In this document: piece by piece, positions 60,245-64,000 of the stretch
Layout of the letters: every line of letters starts with the position of its first letter
How positions within the stretch are numbered: position 1 is the stretch's first letter
Assembly: GCF_024721115.1 (NCBI RefSeq)
Contig: NZ_JAMDHK010000011.1
Span: 63,055-127,054 of the forward strand
Direction of reading: 5' to 3'
Length of the DNA: 64,000 nucleotides
Source of the DNA: Salipiger pentaromativorans
GTDB lineage: Bacteria; Pseudomonadota; Alphaproteobacteria; Rhodobacterales; Rhodobacteraceae
Translations under genes and position numbers: made by a program
Notes under the pieces: generated by a model
The model's input: only the letters and a program-made list of their open reading frames with translations
The model's database searches: none
What the model was told of the DNA's origin: nothing

Positions 60245-60835
60245 ATGGCCAAGCTCTATTTCAACTATTCCACCATGAACGCCGGCAAATCGACCCTGCT
60301 CTTGCAGGCGGCGCACAACTATGGCGAACGCGGGATGGAGGTCTATCTGCTGACCGCCCGGCTCGACACACGGGCAGGCGAGGGGCGGATCGGATCGCGC
60401 ATCGGGCTGGGGCGCCCGGCGGATACCTTCACCCCGACGGACGATCTCTTTGCGCGGCTTGCGGCGCGTCAGGCCGAGGGGCCGGTCGCCTGCGTCTTCG
60501 TGGACGAGGCGCAGTTTCTGACCGAGGCACAGGTCTGGCAACTGGCGCGGGTGGCCGACGATCTGGGGATTCCGGTGATGGCCTACGGGCTGCGGGTGGA
60601 TTTCCGCGGGCAGCTTTTTCCGGGCTCGGCGGTGCTGCTGGCGCTGGCCGACACGCTGCGCGAGGTGCGCACGATCTGCCATTGCGGGCGCAAGGCGACC
60701 ATGGTGATCCGCCAGGATGCCGAGGGGACGCCGGTGATCGACGGCGATCAGGTGCAGATCGGCGGCAACGAGACCTATGTCTCGCTCTGCCGCAGGCATT
60801 GGCGCGAGGCGGTGGGCGACCGGGTGCCGGAGTAG
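60245..60835 (+). CDS. tdk: Thymidine kinase
   Basis: A 196-aa type II thymidine kinase salvaging thymidine to dTMP. The P-loop is STMNAGKST at about 9-17, the Mg-binding FVDEAQFL follows near 85, and zinc ligands occur in CHCGRKA and SLCRRHW. The closing NETYVSLC is the thymidine-binding lasso region. Length is typical. No obvious ribosome binding site precedes ATG 60245, though the conserved sequence begins exactly there. Confidence 0.95.
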   Translation: MAKLYFNYSTMNAGKSTLLLQAAHNYGERGMEVYLLTARLDTRAGEGRIGSRIGLGRPADTFTPTDDLFARLAARQAEGPVACVFVDEAQFLTEAQVWQLARVADDLGIPVMAYGLRVDFRGQLFPGSAVLLALADTLREVRTICHCGRKATMVIRQDAEGTPVIDGDQVQIGGNETYVSLCRRHWREAVGDRVPE

Positions 60836-60874
60836 GCGCGGGGCGGGCGGTGGGCAAGATTGCCCACCCTACGG

Positions 60875-61567
60875 TCAGGCGCGCCTTGGCAGGATCTGCT
60901 GCGCGATGCCGGCGAAGATCAGATAGAGCGAAGTGGCGACCAGCCCCCAATGCGCCCAGCTTTCGGGGTGGAAATCCACCCAGGCGGCCCAGCCGGCAAA
61001 GAAGGTCCAGGCCAGGGCCACCGGCAGCGACAGGCGCCGCCAGCGCTCTGTCCGGACGGGATGGATGAACTTCAGCGGCAGGAACATGGCCACGGCCAGC
61101 AGCGTGACCAGCGACAGGATCACCCAGAAATTCGGCTGGATCGCGAAGAGCACCAGCACAAGCATGTTCCAGCAGCCGGGGAAGCCGTGAAAGGAATTGT
61201 CCTCGGTCTTCATCCGGCTGTCGGCGAAATACAGCGCGCTGGCGAAGGTGATGACGATGATCGCCAGCCAGCCGGTCCAGCCCGGCAGCAGCCCGGAGTG
61301 GAACAGCGCGAAGGCCGGGATGAAAACGTAGGTCAGGTAGTCGATGATCAGATCCAGCAAGACGCCGTCGAAGCGCGGCGCGTTGGTCTTGACGTCGTAT
61401 CTGCGCGCCAGCGGCCCGTCGAGCCCATCGACGAAGAACGCCACCACCAGCCACAGAAACATGACCGACCAGCGTTCCTGAGCGGCGGCCAGCAGGGCAA
61501 GCATCGCGAAGACGGCGCCGGTCGCGGTGAAGAGATGGACGAGCAGGGCCTGTGAGGTGCGTGACAT
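60875..61567 (-). CDS. pcs: Phosphatidylcholine synthase
   Basis: A 230-aa polytopic membrane enzyme that condenses CDP-diacylglycerol with choline. The CDP-alcohol phosphotransferase motif is DGLDGPLARRYDVKT, then PRFDGVLLDLIID, with the 12-residue spacing between AR and G typical of Pcs. The downstream ADSRMKTEDNSFHGFPGCWNML is another Pcs hallmark. About eight helices are predicted. ATG 61567 was chosen; ATG 61585 would add six residues. It is the last gene of the minus-strand run mtaB, CPT-like, PaiB-like, pcs, 106 nt after the PaiB-like gene. Confidence 0.95.
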   Translation of the reverse strand: MSRTSQALLVHLFTATGAVFAMLALLAAAQERWSVMFLWLVVAFFVDGLDGPLARRYDVKTNAPRFDGVLLDLIIDYLTYVFIPAFALFHSGLLPGWTGWLAIIVITFASALYFADSRMKTEDNSFHGFPGCWNMLVLVLFAIQPNFWVILSLVTLLAVAMFLPLKFIHPVRTERWRRLSLPVALAWTFFAGWAAWVDFHPESWAHWGLVATSLYLIFAGIAQQILPRRA

Positions 61568-61673
61568 GCGCGTGTCATGAAGCATCCGGGCCGCAATCGC
61601 AAACCAAGTTTGCGCGGGGAAGGCCCTTCCCGGCACCGATCCGGAGGGTTTTCCACCGTGCCCGGAGAGGCGC

Positions 61674-62294
61674 TCAGCTTTCCGGCGGGGTGCGCATGAG
61701 CTGCGCCAGCGCGGCGAGTTCCTGGCCGATACCGCCCTCGACCGCTTCGGCCGCGGCAAGGCGCCCGGGTTCGGGCTTGTTCTGGCCGAGCTTCCAGGTG
61801 CTATCGACCGTCTCGATCTCGAGCCGGAAGGGCAGGATCATGCGCAGCAGCTTGCGCTTGGCCTCGTCCGACATCTTGTCGAGCGTCCAGGGCGTCTTGG
61901 GCAGGCGGGTCTCGAAGCCGGCGGATTGCGCGGCGAGCATCGGCTCCAGCGTTTCGGTTGGCAGCGGGATCAGCCGCCCGGTCAGATGCACCGCCACATA
62001 ATTCCAGGTCGGCACCTGCTCGGGGCCCAGGGCGTACCAGTCGGGTGAGACATAGCCGTCGGGGCCGTTGACGGCGAGTCGCGCGGGCAGCGCGTCCCCC
62101 ATGGCGCGGCAGATGGGGTTGGAGCGCACGAGGTGAAGATCGGCATGCGTGCCATCGGCGGAGAGCAGGAAGGGCACATGGCTGAGCAGCGGCGCGCCCT
62201 GCGTCGACACCGCCAGCGTTCCGAAGGCCCGGTCGCGGACGAAGCTCAGGCTCTGCGCTTCGGGTGTGCCGCGGAAGGTCGGGTTGGGGTGCAT
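61674..62294 (-). CDS. PaiB-like FMN-binding negative regulator family protein
   Basis: A 206-aa protein starting MHPNPTFRGT. The motif set (LSHVPFLLSADGTHADLHLVRSNPI, NGPDGYVSPDWY, VPTWNYVAVHLTGRLIPL, and WTLDKMSDE) is that of the PaiB family, a split-barrel FMN-binding fold. PaiB was described as a negative regulator of sporulation and protease genes in Bacillus; in proteobacteria the role is unknown and flavin- or heme-related activity is possible. A very strong AGGAGGT ribosome binding site precedes the ATG. It lies 18 nt after the CPT-like gene. Confidence 0.88.
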   Translation of the reverse strand: MHPNPTFRGTPEAQSLSFVRDRAFGTLAVSTQGAPLLSHVPFLLSADGTHADLHLVRSNPICRAMGDALPARLAVNGPDGYVSPDWYALGPEQVPTWNYVAVHLTGRLIPLPTETLEPMLAAQSAGFETRLPKTPWTLDKMSDEAKRKLLRMILPFRLEIETVDSTWKLGQNKPEPGRLAAAEAVEGGIGQELAALAQLMRTPPES

Positions 62295-62312
62295 CGGGGA
62301 AACCTCCTGAGG

Positions 62313-62840
62313 TCAGCCGGTGAAAAAGGCCGAACGGGCCGCGCAGGGCTCAGCCAGCGCGCCCAGCACATGGCGGGCATTCGTCTCGGGCGCTGCGGTG
62401 CCGTCCAGCGTGAGATCGTAGCGCAGGCCGGCATGGATGCGCGCCGCGTCCTCGGCGGCGCTGCCGATACGGCGGTCGCCACGCGCCCGCTCGCGGCGGG
62501 CCAGGAGATCGGTCGGGGTGAAAAGCCCGACAAACAGCACCTGGTGCGCGCAAAGCAGGGTTTGCAACCGCCGGCGCCAGCCGGGCGTGTCGAGGATATG
62601 TTCGACGATCAGATTGCAGCCGCTGTCGGCAAAGCCCGCAAGGCTGCGATGCAGCCCCTCGAAGACCGCGGCGCGGATTTGTGGCCAGTCGCGGCGGTCG
62701 GGCGGCGGCAGGGCGCCGCCATCGCGGTAGGTGTCGAAGGAGAGCCGCAGGAACGGCGCGGGGGCTTGGGCCTGGAGCGCTTTGGCGAGGGTGGTCTTCC
62801 CGCTGCTCGACGCGCCGTGCAGGAGGACGATCACGCTCAT
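62313..62840 (-). CDS. Chloramphenicol phosphotransferase-like P-loop kinase
   Basis: A 175-aa P-loop kinase-like protein of the CPT family. Walker A is GASSSGKT at 9-16, then a catalytic-region aspartate in LSFDTYRD, NLIVEHILDTPGW and the lid RRERARGDRRIGSA. The Streptomyces prototype inactivates chloramphenicol by phosphorylation, but most family members phosphorylate unidentified small molecules. The ATG overlaps the mtaB stop (ATGA, 62837-62840), so it is translationally coupled to a tRNA-modification gene; a housekeeping role is more likely than antibiotic resistance. Confidence 0.85.
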   Translation of the reverse strand: MSVIVLLHGASSSGKTTLAKALQAQAPAPFLRLSFDTYRDGGALPPPDRRDWPQIRAAVFEGLHRSLAGFADSGCNLIVEHILDTPGWRRRLQTLLCAHQVLFVGLFTPTDLLARRERARGDRRIGSAAEDAARIHAGLRYDLTLDGTAAPETNARHVLGALAEPCAARSAFFTG

Positions 62841-64000
62841 GCCACCAGCCGGTGGCCGTCCTGACCGGTGATCGTTGCGGTGACGATGGCCCCCTCGCTT
62901 TGCGGGCGGGTCAGCGTGACCTCGGTGAATTGCTCGGTGCGGCCCATGTCGGGGGCTTCCATCAGGATGCGATGGGTCCGGCCCTGTTGCGCGGCGAGAT
63001 GCCGCGCGACCGCCGCGGCGCCCGCCGTGCGGAGCCGGGCCGCGCGTTCCTTGATCACCCGCCCGTCCACCTGCGGCATCCGGGCCGCCGGCGTGCCGGG
63101 GCGCGGCGAATAGGGGAAGACATGCAGCCAGGTCAGCGCGCAATCCTCGACCAGCTTCAGCGAGTTCTCGAAATGCGCGTCGGTCTCGGTCGGGAAGCCT
63201 GCGATGATGTCGGCGCCAAAGGTCATGTCCGGCCGCAGCTTGCGGGCCTCTTCGCTGAAGCGAATCGCGTCGTCGCGCAGATGCCGGCGCTTCATCCGCT
63301 TGAGGATCAGATCGTCGCCATGCTGTAGCGACAGGTGCAGATGCGGCATGAGGCGCGGTTCGCTGGCGATCGCCAGCATCAGGTTTTCGTCCGCCTCGAT
63401 GCTGTCGATCGACGAGATGCGCAGCCGGGGCAGATCGGGCACCAGGCGCAGGATGCGCATCACGAGATCGCCCAGACGCGGTGTGCCCGGCAGATCGGCG
63501 CCCCAGCTCGTCAGATCGACGCCGGTCAGCACCACCTCGTTATAGCCAGATTGCACCAGCCGCTTGATCTGGTCCACCACGACGCCTGCGGGCACCGAGC
63601 GGGAATTGCCCCGGCCATAGGGGATGATGCAGAAGGTGCAGCGGTGGTCGCAGCCGTTCTGCACCTGAACATAGGCGCGGCTGCGGGTGCCGAACCCGTC
63701 GATCAGATGGCCGGCGGTTTCGGTCACCGACATGATGTCGTTGACCTGCACCTTCTCGGTGTCGCCGATGAAACTGCTGCTCAGGCCGGTCCAGGTCTCC
63801 GGCGCCATTTTTTCGGTGTTGCCGATGACCGCATCGACCTCGTCCATCCGGGCAAAGCTCTCGGGGTCGATCTGTGCCGCGCAGCCGGTGACGATGACCC
63901 GCGCCTGGGGATTCTCGCGCCGCAGGCGGCGAATCTCCTGACGGGCCTTGCGCACGGCCTCGGCGGTCACCGCGCAGGTGTTGATCACCACCGCGTCGCC
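62837..64000 (-). CDS. mtaB: tRNA (t6A) methylthiotransferase MtaB, 5' end beyond the window
   Basis: At least 387 residues lie inside the window; the N-terminus continues past base 64000. The sequence starts inside the UPF0004 domain (VVINTCAVTAEAVRKARQ, TGCAAQ), has the radical-SAM triplet CDHRCTFC followed by IIPYGRGNSRS, and a C-terminal TRAM-like region. NTCAVTAEA and the GRGNSRS signature assign it to MtaB, which converts t6A37 to ms2t6A37 in ANN-decoding tRNAs, rather than to MiaB or RimO. It is the first visible gene of the minus-strand run ending with pcs. Confidence 0.93.
   Translation of the reverse strand, partial: GDAVVINTCAVTAEAVRKARQEIRRLRRENPQARVIVTGCAAQIDPESFARMDEVDAVIGNTEKMAPETWTGLSSSFIGDTEKVQVNDIMSVTETAGHLIDGFGTRSRAYVQVQNGCDHRCTFCIIPYGRGNSRSVPAGVVVDQIKRLVQSGYNEVVLTGVDLTSWGADLPGTPRLGDLVMRILRLVPDLPRLRISSIDSIEADENLMLAIASEPRLMPHLHLSLQHGDDLILKRMKRRHLRDDAIRFSEEARKLRPDMTFGADIIAGFPTETDAHFENSLKLVEDCALTWLHVFPYSPRPGTPAARMPQVDGRVIKERAARLRTAGAAAVARHLAAQQGRTHRILMEAPDMGRTEQFTEVTLTRPQSEGAIVTATITGQDGHRLVA

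Noticed and set aside
62313-62840. CPT-like gene considered as an acquired chloramphenicol-resistance gene
   Set aside because: It is coupled to mtaB, has normal base composition and no mobile element nearby, so a housekeeping role is more likely.
1-64000. tRNA, rRNA, SRP RNA, tmRNA, riboswitch, insertion sequence and attachment sites
   Set aside because: I looked in the gaps for tRNA T-loop signatures (GGTTCGAATC-like), SRP core sequence, transposase genes and terminal inverted repeats and found none. A covariance-model search would be needed to exclude divergent forms.

Overview
This is GC-rich DNA from an alphaproteobacterium, most likely Rhodobacterales (Roseobacter/Paracoccus relatives). 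The pointers are GcrA, a Pcs-type phosphatidylcholine synthase, the alphaproteobacterial DUF1244, DUF3576 and DUF1127 proteins, a Rhodobacteraceae-type porin, FnrL-style TTGAT-N4-ATCAA boxes and dense gene packing with many ATGA/TGATG overlaps. It reads as a chromosomal segment: I found no tRNA, rRNA, insertion sequence, prophage or CRISPR array. The genus cannot be named from the sequence alone.

Layout. 0-5 kb: the end of a dipeptide/oligopeptide ABC importer, then an aldehyde dehydrogenase, an SDR oxidoreductase and a P1-family (DmpA/NylC-like) aminopeptidase, apparently one catabolic operon. 5-8 kb: an SseB-like protein, a UDG-superfamily protein, and an ArsR regulator with a membrane permease under two palindromes. 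8-10.5 kb: a KpsT-like ATPase and a KpsE-like protein with an unusually long N-terminus, with no KpsM beside them. 10.5-24.2 kb: mostly housekeeping genes (FMN reductase, etfBA, an M48 protease, a DUF898 protein, parC, an SH3 protein, an SDR, a HIG1 protein, a PduO-type adenosyltransferase, pyk, an N-formylglutamate amidohydrolase, DUF1244 and DUF3576 proteins). 24.4-29.4 kb: a strongly codon-biased porin, a TPR-sulfotransferase, a YggS-type protein, acpS, an exported unknown and pdxJ.

29.6-39 kb: a respiratory block. cydDC is followed by a canonical FNR box, cydAB and a 45-codon cydX. Then come a Tat-exported sulfide:quinone oxidoreductase, a small DUF5368-like membrane protein and a SLAC1/TehA-family channel. 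Because bd oxidase tolerates sulfide, this looks like a sulfide-oxidation and low-oxygen module. 39-42 kb: a Nudix hydrolase, a di-heme peroxidase (MauG/CcpA-like) head to head with a Sel1 protein, and a flavin reductase.

42.4-52.2 kb: a surface-adhesion island. It holds a 1642-aa BapA/Lap-type adhesin with about 12 Ig-like repeats, followed by its own type I secretion system (TolC-like, HlyB-like, HlyD-like). 52-58.1 kb: a DMT exporter, an orphan ABC-2 permease, gcrA, a DUF1127 protein, an SARP/TolB/TPR regulator and rimO.

58.2-58.53 kb holds what I consider the most interesting signal. A second FNR box, identical over 17 bp to the cydA one, is followed about 250 bp later by a textbook intrinsic terminator with no credible gene between them. 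This is a candidate anaerobically induced small RNA. 58.6-64 kb: an orphan LuxR regulator coupled to a CII-like protein, thymidine kinase, and a minus-strand operon mtaB / CPT-like kinase / PaiB-like / pcs that runs off the window end.
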